Position numbers and translations under genes: made by a program. Positions 1-8,746 of a DNA stretch of 27,464 bases are shown piece by piece. The DNA comes from DATLAN01 sp035527455 (lineage in GTDB: Bacteria; Planctomycetota; Planctomycetia; Pirellulales; Thermoguttaceae), in the NCBI GenBank assembly GCA_035527455.1, contig DATLAN010000503.1, positions 1 through 27,464 on the forward strand. Reading direction: 5' to 3'. The notes under the pieces are model-generated. The model ran no database searches. It worked only from the letters and a program-made list of their open reading frames with translations, and was not told the origin of the DNA. Each line of letters begins with the position of its first letter. The stretch's first letter is position 1.

Positions 1-1214
1 TGCAGATCCAAACGCACCCCCGAGCCTCCAGAATTGACAACTCTGCAATCTGTCACCCGACAATCTTCGGCCCCGCGGAATCGCAACAAGGCGGTAGGTC
101 GATCGAACATATCCCAGTCATGCTGCATTCCCCAGCCCACACGGTTTTCATCGCTTGTCCAGGCCCAGCGATCCGCGTGGGAAAAAGTCAGTCCCGAGAA
201 GGCAATGCCTCGGGCAGGGGTATCGGTGGGACCATCATAATCGATCTTCCCCTCTACCCGAATCAACTCGGTCGTAGCTGGCGCTAGGATACCGCGAGGC
301 GATCCATCCCGGGCAGGGTCAGAAGGCCACAGATAGATCCTCCGGGTCTTTGTATTGACCGCCCATTCCCCGGGTTCGTCCAGGGCATCGAGAACATTTT
401 CAACCCACACGACGGAGTCTTCAGGGTCGTGAAGATAAGGAGCCAATGGCCCCATCTGATAGGTCGCGGAAACACTGGTGGTGGCGACACCGGCGGCTTC
501 ATCGACGGAGGCAAGCGGAAGCATATTGATCACCCAGGCTCGACTTGGCCTTACCTGGATTTCAACGTCTTCCAGATTATCCCAATTCTTCAAGGCCCCT
601 TTCGGAAAGTGTAGTGTCCGTGCATTACCGGGCCTGGCGTAGGCAAATCCAGCATTCCGGGCGCGATTCAGGCGACCACGGCTGTCATAGAGCGTATAGA
701 ACCCGTCCATACCTGCGGGCATGTCAGCCACCCAGACCTTACCAACGGCCTTAGCAGGCAATTCAGCAGGCGCGGATTCCAATCGTTTCCAACCGGTAAC
801 CGGCACGCCCCCACTCACAACCGGATGCTCGCCCGGATAGGCGGCGAAGGTCAAAAAAGCCGGACCCGTCGTGTCACCGGCACCGTACTGTTCGAACGCC
901 ACATCATCTGACGTCGCAGGAGAACCGTCTTCAAGGCCCAGGACCAAGGTTTGGTTCAATTGATGGCGCCCCTCGCGTAGCTTGATCACCACCGGTTCCT
1001 TATTGCCCGCTTTGCGTAAGGCCCTCACCGCCTCCACCGCATCAGGAAGAGATCCATAGGGTTTCGTCAGGCTGCCATCAGCCTGGGCACCACCGTCTAC
1101 GGACACGCAGATGTCCAAAGCGAAGCTTTCATCCGCTACCGCGAAGACAACCAGCATTATTAAACAAAGAATAGCCATCCACTCTGCCCGCAAGTACACA
1201 CGTTGTGTTTGCAT
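1..1214 (-). CDS. Secreted right-handed parallel beta-helix protein, paralog 1 (3' end outside window)
   Basis: The frame is open from ATG at 1214 to the window edge (about 404 codons), so the C-terminus is missing. The protein begins with a signal peptide (MQTQRVYLRAEWMAILCLIM..., cleavage near AVADESFA) followed by the DGS-x-x-KPYGSLPDAVEAVR segment that opens many exported beta-helix (pectate-lyase-like) proteins. It is clearly paralogous to the product of the gene at 1629-3770: both have FPKGxLKNWxNxEDV, RPxRAWxxNxLPLxSVDE, WVENVLxxLDxPGEW, GLTF-x-H and QHDWDM in the same order. The visible part is the N-terminal region up to the first helix turns; the remaining turns lie outside. Probable role: binding or cleaving an acidic polysaccharide outside the cytoplasm; the reaction cannot be named. 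It is the last visible gene of a short minus-strand run. Confidence 0.85.
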   Translation of the reverse strand, partial: MQTQRVYLRAEWMAILCLIMLVVFAVADESFALDICVSVDGGAQADGSLTKPYGSLPDAVEAVRALRKAGNKEPVVIKLREGRHQLNQTLVLGLEDGSPATSDDVAFEQYGAGDTTGPAFLTFAAYPGEHPVVSGGVPVTGWKRLESAPAELPAKAVGKVWVADMPAGMDGFYTLYDSRGRLNRARNAGFAYARPGNARTLHFPKGALKNWDNLEDVEIQVRPSRAWVINMLPLASVDEAAGVATTSVSATYQMGPLAPYLHDPEDSVVWVENVLDALDEPGEWAVNTKTRRIYLWPSDPARDGSPRGILAPATTELIRVEGKIDYDGPTDTPARGIAFSGLTFSHADRWAWTSDENRVGWGMQHDWDMFDRPTALLRFRGAEDCRVTDCRVVNSGGSGVRLDL

Positions 1215-1310
1215 GGTGGATACCGCCCCTTCTGTTATTCAATCCTAAACTGTTGCCTGCATTCCAGCCCCACAGTTTCCATCATTTCTCACCGGCTACG
1301 GGTAGAAGCT

Positions 1311-1616
1311 TCACGCCTCGTATACGGGGGCTGATCCAGCAAAATCAGAAGCCACCTCTAACGTGAGTGTTTGCATCCCTGGTGCAGCGATCGTCACCGT
1401 TCCCAGAACGGAAAGTGATTCCCGGAGATGTGAGGGCAGTTCTATGTTTTTCGTTCTCTCACGTACGTGAAGCGAGTTCTCCACAGACTGCCCGGCAACA
1501 GTCACGCGCATGCGACCCGCTTGGTTCGGATTCCCAATGCTGACCATGGCAGCCTCGGCAGCAAGTGTCGCTCCCGCCAATAGGCTTGCAGCACTCAATG
1601 CGCGTAAGCACTTCAT
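1311..1616 (-). CDS. Small secreted protein resembling half of a carbohydrate-binding-like module
   Basis: A 101-aa product with a signal peptide (MKCLRALSAASLLAGATLAAEA). The mature part contains GRMRVTVAGQSVENSL and LGTVTIAAPGMQTLTLEV, the beta-strand pattern of the C-terminal half of CBM6/DUF5077-type modules often found at the end of fucosidase-like proteins. That family link is my inference from strand pattern. The start is supported by GAGGAG about 8 nt upstream. It starts 12 nt after the stop of the upstream beta-helix gene (1629-3770), so the two are very likely co-transcribed. Directly after the stop, the next frame reads VKLLPVAGEK before its own stop, which would be a natural end for such a module and hints at a frameshift. 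Function unknown; could be a standalone glycan-binding protein or a remnant. Confidence 0.65.
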   Translation of the reverse strand: MKCLRALSAASLLAGATLAAEAAMVSIGNPNQAGRMRVTVAGQSVENSLHVRERTKNIELPSHLRESLSVLGTVTIAAPGMQTLTLEVASDFAGSAPVYEA

Positions 1617-1628
1617 TTGCAGTCTCCT

Positions 1629-3770
1629 CTATTGTCGTGTTGGGCGCAAACCGACCTTGGACAGGTCGATCGGAACAATGCCCATTTCCAGGGCGGGAGA
1701 TCCCGGCTTGAACCTGAAGTCGCCATTTGCCGGATCGACGAACATCGGGTCTACGGCCCGGCTGTTGGCGTCGACGCCGTCGCTTTGCAGTTTTTTCAGT
1801 ACATTGTCACTGCGGCTGCGATCCGCTTTGCAATAGTAGATGTTATGGTCGGACTCGATGTCCTTCATGCGCGCAGCGACCCGACCTCTGCGATCCTCGC
1901 CGACTTTTCCTCTTCCGGCTCCCGGTTCAGAGATGAAGGTGCAGTCTGGCGATGATGAATAGAATATGTTCCGCTTATTGCTCGCACCGTTCATGGGACC
2001 TTCGACGATCTTCAGGTAGGTGCCGCGCGGTGCGATGACGTCGGCGATAATGTTGTTTTCAAAGCGGTTGTTCAATTTCAAGGTCATGCCCTGCGACCTG
2101 CATTTGTAGATCAGGTTCTCGGCGACGAGGGTATCCATCTGTCCGCCGTCCGTCCGGATAGCGCCCTGCGCATTGGTTTTGGCGACTAAATGGTGGACAG
2201 AGTTGCGGCGAATCACATTGCCTGGGCCGGCACCGCGAATGTAGATCCCATTGCCATCCCCCAGGATTTGCATCGCATGGTGAATCTCGTTGAGTTCAAC
2301 GAGATTGTTACGCGTGTGCAGGTAGGGGCGGACATCGTCCAGCGTCGGATTTGCCGGGAGTTTTCCGATCTCATGCCATCGGATCGTGCGAACCGATTCA
2401 CGCTTATCCTGTTGCACGAAAAAGCGGGTAACGATACCGGAAACGATCAGCGCCGTATAGTTCGTATGGTGGATCAGATTGTTCGCCACACGGTTGTCCC
2501 CGCTCTGGCAGACGTAGATCCCGGGTGAATGCCAATAGATTTCCCCGACATGATGAACATGGTTGTTGTAGACGAGGTTCTTTTTGTTCACGTCCTTAGT
2601 GCCGGGACCGTAACCGCAAAGCAAAATGCCGCCCCCGCCCATGTGTTCGATACGGTTGCTAGAGAGTTTGTTTTGGATACCATGCAGATCCACGCGGATC
2701 GCGCCGCTGCCGCTGTGAAGAAAATGACACTGTTCAACAACGCAGTTCTCGGTACCGCGCAGACGAACGAGGGCATTGCCCTTGTCGAGCATGTCCCAGT
2801 CGTGCTGCAAGCCGGCATCGTCTTGGGTTAGGGTATACCGTTCACCATGCTTGAAGGTCAGGCCACGGAAGCAAAGGTTGCGGACTGGAATATCTTCTGG
2901 CCCTTGCTTGTCTATTTCACCTTCGACTCTGATAAACTCTATCAACTGAGGAGCCATGACCGGCGACTTGCCCCGTGGCCAGAGATAAACCTTGCCCTCC
3001 TTGGTATTGAGCACCCATTCACCCGGTTGGTCGAGTTCCTCCAGCACATTTTCAACCCAACAACCGTAGTTGCGCATCGCATAGGTTGCAGGGAGTGCCG
3101 TGCGGGCAATCCCGGCGTCTTCATCAACGGAGACCAGGGGCAACACATTCATCATCCAAGCACGGGTGGGACGAACCAAAATGTCCACATCTTCCACATT
3201 CGGCCAGTTTTTCAGGCGTCCCTTGGGAAAATGGAGTTCATTCTTGCTCCCCCCACTTAGGGGAACAAAACGCTCCGACTGCGCGCGTGGCAGCATGCCC
3301 TCGGCATCGTAGAGGGTAAAGAACCGGCCAGAGACATTCGCGACCCATAGTTTCCCCAGAGCTTCCTCAGGCAGACCTGGAAGCTTGCCGGACACCTTTT
3401 TCCAGCCCTTGATTTCCCGCCCCGAACTGAACACAGGCGTCTCACCGGGATAGGCGGCATAGGTGACGGTCGAATCGCCCTTGCCTGAATGCTCCAGGCC
3501 GAACACCACCGTCTTCTCCAGGCGGTAGGTTCCCTCGCGGACCCATACGACAATGTCCGTCGACTTTTTCTTCTTCAACACCCGAACCGCATCCCGCGCG
3601 CGCTCCAACGACGCGAACGGACCGTCAGTTCCCTGCGCGTTAGGAACGGACAAGGTCCCAGACCACTCATCGGAACCTCTTGGGGACAGGTAGAAATCGG
3701 CGGCCGGCACCGCAGCGCGGCACACACTTGCGACCATCAGCGCCGACATCAGAATCAGCGGTCTTCTCAT
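1629..3770 (-). CDS. Secreted right-handed parallel beta-helix protein, paralog 2
   Basis: A 713-aa protein with a signal peptide (MRRPLILMSALMVASVCRA). The mature N-terminus reads FYLSPRGSDEWSGTL followed by GPFASLERARDAVR, a typical opening of exported beta-helix proteins of planctomycetes and Bacteroidetes. From about residue 290 the sequence shows regular helix turns (for example NCVVEQCHFLHSGSGAIRV, NKLSSNRIEHMGGGGILL, NRVANNLIHH, NLVELNEIHH, NVIRRNSVHH), followed by a C-terminal NPANGDFRFKPGSPALEMG-like tail, also common in this group. The fold points to a polysaccharide lyase or glycosidase; no catalytic residues can be assigned by eye. The start has AGAGGA 6 nt upstream. It is the first gene of a run with the small protein at 1311-1616 and the paralog at 1-1214. 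A copy of a ~330-bp repeat lies about 210 bp upstream. Confidence 0.9.
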   Translation of the reverse strand: MRRPLILMSALMVASVCRAAVPAADFYLSPRGSDEWSGTLSVPNAQGTDGPFASLERARDAVRVLKKKKSTDIVVWVREGTYRLEKTVVFGLEHSGKGDSTVTYAAYPGETPVFSSGREIKGWKKVSGKLPGLPEEALGKLWVANVSGRFFTLYDAEGMLPRAQSERFVPLSGGSKNELHFPKGRLKNWPNVEDVDILVRPTRAWMMNVLPLVSVDEDAGIARTALPATYAMRNYGCWVENVLEELDQPGEWVLNTKEGKVYLWPRGKSPVMAPQLIEFIRVEGEIDKQGPEDIPVRNLCFRGLTFKHGERYTLTQDDAGLQHDWDMLDKGNALVRLRGTENCVVEQCHFLHSGSGAIRVDLHGIQNKLSSNRIEHMGGGGILLCGYGPGTKDVNKKNLVYNNHVHHVGEIYWHSPGIYVCQSGDNRVANNLIHHTNYTALIVSGIVTRFFVQQDKRESVRTIRWHEIGKLPANPTLDDVRPYLHTRNNLVELNEIHHAMQILGDGNGIYIRGAGPGNVIRRNSVHHLVAKTNAQGAIRTDGGQMDTLVAENLIYKCRSQGMTLKLNNRFENNIIADVIAPRGTYLKIVEGPMNGASNKRNIFYSSSPDCTFISEPGAGRGKVGEDRRGRVAARMKDIESDHNIYYCKADRSRSDNVLKKLQSDGVDANSRAVDPMFVDPANGDFRFKPGSPALEMGIVPIDLSKVGLRPTRQ

Positions 3771-3983
3771 CGTATCCTCTGGCTATGTCTTGGCCTGCGA
3801 AGGCACGCGTCCATAGGCTGGACCGTAGACAGGACTGCCCATGCCTTGCGGGGTTTGCCAACCGGGGGTGGGCTTGTGAGTCACATAGGCATCGTGTGGC
3901 GTAGCTGTGAGATCGCGACCGACAGCAACCGGGGCGAGTTGGGTGACGCCCTCTTTCAGGGACACCTTAACCGCCTGTTCCCA

Positions 3984-4315
3984 GCTCTTAGCCGGGATTT
4001 CCTGGATAGGCCCCGGCCGACGACCTCCGTCAGCCTTTCTGATGATTCTACCACCGATCGCGAGGTCGGCAAACGCTTCTTCTGCTCGACGACGAGGTAA
4101 TCCCACCACCTCCACGTCATGATTCCGCCCAAAGCAGCCTGCGGAAAGGGGGCCATTGCCGATCCGCACAGACAATCCCCCTCGCCTCCGCCCTCCGGAA
4201 CTGTCTCGAATCTACTCACCATCATCCTGGCACCGGTTCGGGCGACCGCAGCGCCGCCCCGAACCCCCAAACTGGGCCCCCCGCGCGCAGCGCATTTTCA
4301 GCGCGCAAATTACCC
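3984..4315. repeat. ~330-bp dispersed repeat R1, copy a
   Basis: Aligns along its whole length with 19483-19815. Both copies begin with CTCTTA-(A)CCGGGATTTCCTGGATA, continue through CCGGCCGACGACC, GATTCTACCA, GACCGCGAGGT, TTCTGCTCGAC, CATTGCCGATCCGC and CGCCTCCGCC, and end with a CGCGCGCAGCGCAT-type palindrome and AAATTACCC. It occupies much of the ~1-kb space between the divergent beta-helix genes starting at 3770 and 4787. No convincing gene lies in it, although short frames remain open in both copies. Probably a degenerate non-autonomous mobile repeat. Confidence 0.8.
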
Positions 4316-4317
4316 GC

Positions 4318-4397
4318 GCATCCTACCCCCACCCCTCCCCCGAGGCAAGGGCGTGTGAGGGCACCGTGTGAGGGATGGCCAGGAGGCGACGATGGTC
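4318..4397. repeat. C-rich/G-rich hairpin repeat (family H), copy 1
   Basis: Starts GCATCCTACCCCCACCCC, then TCCCCCGAGGCAAGGGCGTGTGAGGG. A second GTGTGAGGG and the tail GGCGACGATGGTCAC follow. The same order is found at 14293-14390; shorter copies occur at 4447, 6670 and 8498. The C-rich and G-rich arms can pair. All copies in the window have the same orientation. Confidence 0.8.
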
Positions 4398-4446
4398 ACA
4401 GGTGGCCCGCTGGCTCGCCTCCCGAACGCCTGGGGTCTGTTCCGCT

Positions 4447-4475
4447 CATCCTACCCCCACCCCTCCCCCGAGGCA
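4447..4475. repeat. Hairpin repeat family H, copy 2 (truncated)
   Basis: Contains only the C-rich arm, from CATCCTACCCCCACCCC to CCCCGAGGCA. The G-rich arm is replaced by unrelated sequence. Confidence 0.7.
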
Positions 4476-4663
4476 CCTCTTTTCGCGGCTCAGTCGGTCG
4501 GAGACCGAAACGGAGAATGACTGAGCGGGTGCTTCCCGAGGAGGAGGTGATTGCCCCGTATCAGCCTGTGCGAGACAATAGGCCGGCGCCAAGAGCATGG
4601 CGCGGCGACGGCCCGTGGGCCGAAGAACTGGAAGAGGATCTTGAGAACGACTTCCCCCCCAAA

Positions 4664-4674
4664 TGTGGTATATT
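4664..4674 (+). promoter_or_regulatory. Possible extended -10 promoter upstream of the plus-strand beta-helix gene
   Basis: TGGTATATT fits an extended -10 element (TG, one base, then TATATT), in otherwise very GC-rich DNA about 115 nt before the ATG at 4787. No good -35 is spaced at 17 nt; TTGAGA at 4641 is 22 nt away. Weak, motif-only call. Confidence 0.25.
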
Positions 4675-4786
4675 GGAAACGACAAGGGCCATGAGCCCGC
4701 CGACAGCACGGATGCCCAGGCGGCCCGGGACGAGGCATCAAACGCCCGGCGGCGCAACCGGGATAAACTCCAATGGGAAATCCTCA

Positions 4787-6496
4787 ATGACACGATTTCT
4801 TTTCAAGGGCCGACTACTAATTACCGCGGCCGCGGTTTTGCTTTGCAGCCACGGCGCAGGCGCCGATGACGCTGAGGTCGACGCCGACGGCCGGCCTGAA
4901 GTCGCGCGTGCCATACCCACGTTTCACTGCCTGGGGCTTTATTGGTCGCCTGAGGGCGGCACCGCGGACAAGGAAGTTGAGGTTCGCTTTCGGCAACAGG
5001 GCGCAGACACGTGGTGCGACGGGCTGCCGATGCGGCACAATCCCATTCCCAAAACCGATGAAGACCTGACCGACTACCGCGGCAGCATCGTCCACCTCAA
5101 GCCCGGCACCACGTATGAGATCGAGTTGACGCTCACCGGTACGCAGGAACGCACCAGGCTGACGGCAACGACTTGGAGCGAGGAGTTCCCCATCGGCGGA
5201 ACGGTCCAGGTGGCCAGCCGCGACACGCCGCTGGCGATCACCGAGTCGGGCACGCCGGACGCCTGGCGGGTTTACGACGGTCGGGGGGGGACCATCGATG
5301 TTCGCCACCGGCACGACGCGTGCATGACGATCGACGCCGCCTACGTGATTGTTCGAGGATTCACGCTCAAGGGTGCAGGCTCGGCGGAAAGAAACACCCG
5401 CCGATCGCCCGTCGGCGCCATCCGCATCGAGGGCGGCCACGACATCGTCATTGAGGATTGCGACGTCTCCGACTGGGGCCGTCTCGATCCCGAAAGGGGA
5501 TTCGGATTCAATATGGACTCCGCCATCCTCTCGCGGAACAGCCAGTTGAGACGATTGATCGTTCAGCGCTGCAGGCTGCATCACCCTACTTGGGACGGCA
5601 GCACCTGGTACGAGCCGATCCATCCGACGCACACGAGAGGGCCACAGTGCATCTCGTTATTCAACACCGCGGGCAACCACGTGATCCGCTACAACGAGTG
5701 CACCTCGGACCTCGAACACATGTACAACGACGTCATTGGCGGTGGCAGCAACGGGAGTTTTCGGGGGTCGCCCGGCCACGACTCGGACATCTACGGCAAC
5801 CTCGTCAGCCACTGCTGGGACGACGGGCTGGAAGTGGAAGGCGGCAACCGCAACGTCCGCGTCTGGGGCAACTACATCACGCAGTCGGCGGTGATGATCG
5901 GCAACGCGGCAACGTCGATCGGCCCGCTTTACGTCTGGCGAAACGTCTGCGCCCGCAGCCAATGGAAACCGCAGTACCACGGCGGATACTTCCTGAAAAT
6001 GGGCTTCGCCGGCGGGGAGCACTGGATGACCGGCCACCAATACATCTTCCACAACACCCTGTTCCGGTCGGACAAATGGCTCCCGACGGGCGGTCTCGGC
6101 GGTAATCGCATCGTCAAACACACCGTTTCCCGGAACAACATTCTCCACGTACTCAGCCCAGAAAACCGCAGCGCCAGCGAGGCAAAGCAGAACATCGACA
6201 ACGACTTCGACTACGACCTTTACAGCGGCCGGATCCCTGCCGGCCAGGAGGCGCACGGTATCCGTGGCGAACCGGTCTACGCCGCCGGCGCCGGCTTCAA
6301 TTCTGCGACCAAGACCGGCCGGTTCCAACTCGCCCCGACCAGTCCCGGCGGGGGCGCAGGCGAGCCATTGCCCAATTTCAGTACCGGGTACACCGGAGCA
6401 GCGCCGGACATCGGCGCCCACCAGCGCGGGGCTCCACCGATGCGATACGGCGTTGACGCGGGAACCCCCGTGAATGCCTGCGGCAATGGCCCGTGA
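4787..6496 (+). CDS. Secreted beta-helix protein with N-terminal fibronectin-III-like domain
   Basis: The ATG at 4787 (569 aa) was chosen although the frame is open further upstream, because it starts a clear signal peptide (MTRFLFKGRLLITAAAVLLC...GAGA) and the upstream codons run through repeat DNA. Residues ~45-135 look like a fibronectin-III-type beta-sandwich (LYWSPEGG, VEVRFRQQG, LKPGTTYEIELTL). Residues ~165-560 show parallel beta-helix turns (YVIVRGFTLKGAG, HDIVIEDCDVSDWG, HVIRYNECTSDLEHM, DIYGNLVSHCWDDGLEVEGG, NVRVWGNYIT). This architecture suits an exported polysaccharide-degrading or -binding protein; substrate unknown. It is the only confident plus-strand gene in the cluster, divergent from the gene at 3770 and convergent with the ceramidase-like gene. 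The ribosome-binding site is weak (GGGA). Confidence 0.85.
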   Translation: MTRFLFKGRLLITAAAVLLCSHGAGADDAEVDADGRPEVARAIPTFHCLGLYWSPEGGTADKEVEVRFRQQGADTWCDGLPMRHNPIPKTDEDLTDYRGSIVHLKPGTTYEIELTLTGTQERTRLTATTWSEEFPIGGTVQVASRDTPLAITESGTPDAWRVYDGRGGTIDVRHRHDACMTIDAAYVIVRGFTLKGAGSAERNTRRSPVGAIRIEGGHDIVIEDCDVSDWGRLDPERGFGFNMDSAILSRNSQLRRLIVQRCRLHHPTWDGSTWYEPIHPTHTRGPQCISLFNTAGNHVIRYNECTSDLEHMYNDVIGGGSNGSFRGSPGHDSDIYGNLVSHCWDDGLEVEGGNRNVRVWGNYITQSAVMIGNAATSIGPLYVWRNVCARSQWKPQYHGGYFLKMGFAGGEHWMTGHQYIFHNTLFRSDKWLPTGGLGGNRIVKHTVSRNNILHVLSPENRSASEAKQNIDNDFDYDLYSGRIPAGQEAHGIRGEPVYAAGAGFNSATKTGRFQLAPTSPGGGAGEPLPNFSTGYTGAAPDIGAHQRGAPPMRYGVDAGTPVNACGNGP

Positions 6497-6669
6497 TTGG
6501 TCTCGTCTGATTGGAACCAGAGATGAGCCGCCATGTCCTCCGCTTGGCTGACCCCCTCACGCGCCCACACAATGCCGTTACACGCGGGAGAGCGCGAGCA
6601 CGCCCCTAACAGCAGGCCAACCCCATGTGACTGAACGCACCCAGCCTCTCTGGCACAGGCGGCGACGGT

Positions 6670-6702
6670 CACCCCTCCCCCGAGGCAAGGGCGTGTGAGG
6701 GT
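6670..6702. repeat. Hairpin repeat family H, copy 3
   Basis: CACCCCTCCCCCGAGGCAAG followed by GGCGTGTGAGGGT. It lies between the convergent genes ending at 6496 and 6812. The preceding GGCGACGGTCAC resembles the tail of copies 1 and 5. Confidence 0.7.
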
Positions 6703-6728
6703 GGCGGGCGTGCGAATGCCGGGGCCGC

Positions 6729-6746
6729 GTGGGTGCAAGCACCCAC
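6729..6746. terminator. Perfect 8-bp hairpin between convergent genes
   Basis: GTGGGTGC-AA-GCACCCAC forms a perfect stem. There is no T-run, so termination is only inferred from the position between two converging genes. It could instead be a dispersed hairpin repeat. Confidence 0.4.
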
Positions 6747-6772
6747 CCTACGGCTCCCATGCCAGAACGTAG

Positions 6773-6791
6773 GCCGGGACGGCGTCCCGGC
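6773..6791. terminator. Perfect 9-bp GC-rich hairpin between convergent genes
   Basis: GCCGGGACG-G-CGTCCCGGC is a perfect inverted repeat 20 bp downstream of the ceramidase-like gene's stop (minus strand). It could act as a bidirectional terminator, but no T-tract follows in either direction. Confidence 0.4.
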
Positions 6792-6811
6792 ATTGGATTG
6801 AGAAGCGAGCA

Positions 6812-8281
6812 CTAGTTCCCCTTCAGCACGGCCAGCATGGCGAGCAGCTGGTCGGTGATCTTCCGCGACGCCTCCAGTTCGACGCGGCTGGTTCCCAGCC
6901 AGGTCTCGTAGCCGCCCAGTTTGTGTTGCTCGGGCGTCGGAAGGTATCCATAGGAGCCGTTTCCAAACGAGATCGTGAATGACTGGCTGAACGGCGTGCG
7001 TCGTTTGACTTCGAGGCCGATCTCCGCGAAGACCTCGAAGGGCATGGCAACGATGCCTACCTCGCCGATGCGGACGGCTTGAAGCGGGACCACGACCTCC
7101 TCGGGTGATGTGCTCATTGCGATCGTCCGGCGGGCGTATATCTCTTCCCGACGGTGGCGCGGCTTGGCATCCTCGCCGCGCGCTTGCACAGCGTGAGCCC
7201 ACTCCTGCAGTTCGGGGCCTGGCTTGCGGGTCTTGAGTGTGAGGTCCTCCATGCGAACGCCCAGCGGGGCCCAGTCGTGGTAGGTCACCTTCTTCTCCGC
7301 CTCGATGACCCTTGCGGCAACGTCGTGGGCGACACGCGTCATCTGCTCGTAGGGCTTCCGGCCCGGCGTCTTGGCGGTGAAGTTGATGTTGTTGATGTCG
7401 CCGCTCGTTCCGTTGGTCATGATGCCGACGAACGGGGGATCTTGCCTGTCGGCTTCGAGAAGCTGCTGGACGCGGTCGGCGAAGATGCCGAAGTAGTCGG
7501 CCGACACGTCGCCGCGCTTCACGCCGCCGACGTAGTGCAGCGAGTAGTTCGCGAGCAGCGCAATGGGTCGGCCGCTTCTCGCCCTGACCGAGATGAAGGG
7601 CACGTCGGGGTCGGTTGGCCCCGCCGGTTTGATCAGGTTCTTGTGGCAGCGCGGCGGGTTCATGCGAACCTTGTCCGTGCCGCCGAAGGGGTTGGCCAGT
7701 TCGGGTCCGGGCTTCATGAACCAACGGCGGTTGTTGACGTGCTCTGGGGCACTCGCCGCGCCCCAGCCGATCCTGGCCGGTTCGAGGTTGTTCACTGCCC
7801 GGCGGACCCCGTCGGCGATGCACCGGGCGAGGATGCGCTGGTACTCGAACAGCGTGTCACCGCCAAGAGGCGCGGTGCCTCGAGCGGTGGTGGCCGAGTG
7901 CGTGTGTGTCGAGCACATCAGCACGTGACGCGGCGGAATGTCGGTCTCCTTGCCGAGCCACTGCCGCGCCTGATCGAAGACCTCACGAGGGATGCCGACA
8001 TTGTCACACACGACCATGGCCACGCGCATCTTGCCGTCGTCAAGCACCAGGCACCGCGCGTGCAGTTCATCGTGAACGTGCGTGGCGGCAATGGGACTCC
8101 ACCCCCCAATGATCCGTTGCCCCAGCGGCGGTGTGATGTTTGCTGACGCCGCACCGGCCTGGAACGGCTTGGCCGGATTCCCCGACTGAGATGGCTCCTC
8201 CGCACGTGCCGGGGAACCCAGGCAGAGTGCGAGAAGCGCCATGGTCCTCAGTACGGTTAGCGCTGCTGTCGCTGTGTGCAT
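6812..8281 (-). CDS. Exported neutral/alkaline ceramidase-family protein
   Basis: The start at 8281 (489 aa) is preferred over one 14 codons upstream because GAGGAGA lies about 8 nt before it and it opens a signal peptide (MHTATAALTVLRTMALLALCLGSPARA). The sequence matches the neutral/alkaline non-lysosomal ceramidase N-terminal domain: AGAASANITPPLG (~42-54), THVHDELHARCLVLDDG (~67-83), the metal-binding STHTHS (~124-129), NYSLHYVGG (~245-253) and NGTSGDINN (~290-298). True neutral ceramidases are longer and have a C-terminal domain that is absent here. The family is often expanded in planctomycetes, where the real substrate is usually unknown, so sphingolipid amidase activity should not be assumed. 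It lies downstream of the propeller gene with a ~460-bp gap holding a hairpin repeat, so co-transcription is doubtful. Confidence 0.88.
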   Translation of the reverse strand: MHTATAALTVLRTMALLALCLGSPARAEEPSQSGNPAKPFQAGAASANITPPLGQRIIGGWSPIAATHVHDELHARCLVLDDGKMRVAMVVCDNVGIPREVFDQARQWLGKETDIPPRHVLMCSTHTHSATTARGTAPLGGDTLFEYQRILARCIADGVRRAVNNLEPARIGWGAASAPEHVNNRRWFMKPGPELANPFGGTDKVRMNPPRCHKNLIKPAGPTDPDVPFISVRARSGRPIALLANYSLHYVGGVKRGDVSADYFGIFADRVQQLLEADRQDPPFVGIMTNGTSGDINNINFTAKTPGRKPYEQMTRVAHDVAARVIEAEKKVTYHDWAPLGVRMEDLTLKTRKPGPELQEWAHAVQARGEDAKPRHRREEIYARRTIAMSTSPEEVVVPLQAVRIGEVGIVAMPFEVFAEIGLEVKRRTPFSQSFTISFGNGSYGYLPTPEQHKLGGYETWLGTSRVELEASRKITDQLLAMLAVLKGN

Positions 8282-8497
8282 CGTGCGGCTCTCCTCGACG
8301 AGGCCCATCGGGGCCACTGGCATGCCCTATCTATTCTATGTTCGAACAGCCGGCCTGGCATAGACCAACGTCTTGAGTACAGGCGTGCCACTGCGACCGT
8401 CGTGCATCGCACATACCGATTGTACGTGAGACGATGGCTGAACTGACACGTTCCCGATCTCTGTGCCAGGAGCGATAAGGGAATCAGTCAGCAATTC

Positions 8498-8554
8498 GCA
8501 TCCTACCCCCACCCCTCCCCCGAGGCAAGGGCGTGGGAGGGGGGAGGGGGTGGG
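8498..8554. repeat. Hairpin repeat family H, copy 4 (most complete stem)
   Basis: GCATCCTACCCCCACCCC, then TCCCCCGAGGCAAGG, then a G-rich arm ending GGGGAGGGGGTGGG that is nearly the full complement of the C-rich arm. It sits in the ~465-bp gap between the ceramidase-like start (8281) and the propeller gene's stop (8747). I see no gene in the rest of that gap. Confidence 0.8.
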
Positions 8555-8746
8555 TCGGCCGGGCGTTCCTTGATGAGCTGGTCGATCAGGCCTGGCGCTA
8601 TGCTCGTTGACTTCCCTGTTGCCCAACCATTCTGGGTCCGGGGCGCCAGGAAGTAGCCTGCTTGGTCACTGTACTCCTTCCATCTGGCTCTCGTTCGATG
8701 TCTGCAGTTGGACGCTGGATGCTCGCAATCCCGAGCCGGTTCTCTA

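Noticed and set aside
3783..4175. Minus-strand frame of 130 codons upstream of the beta-helix gene
   Set aside because: It is mostly repeat R1 translated; no ribosome-binding site or known motif. Kept only as a repeat-level observation.
6669..7823. Minus-strand frame of 384 codons inside the ceramidase-like gene
   Set aside because: Out-of-frame R/P/H-rich shadow; the ceramidase motifs are in the other frame.
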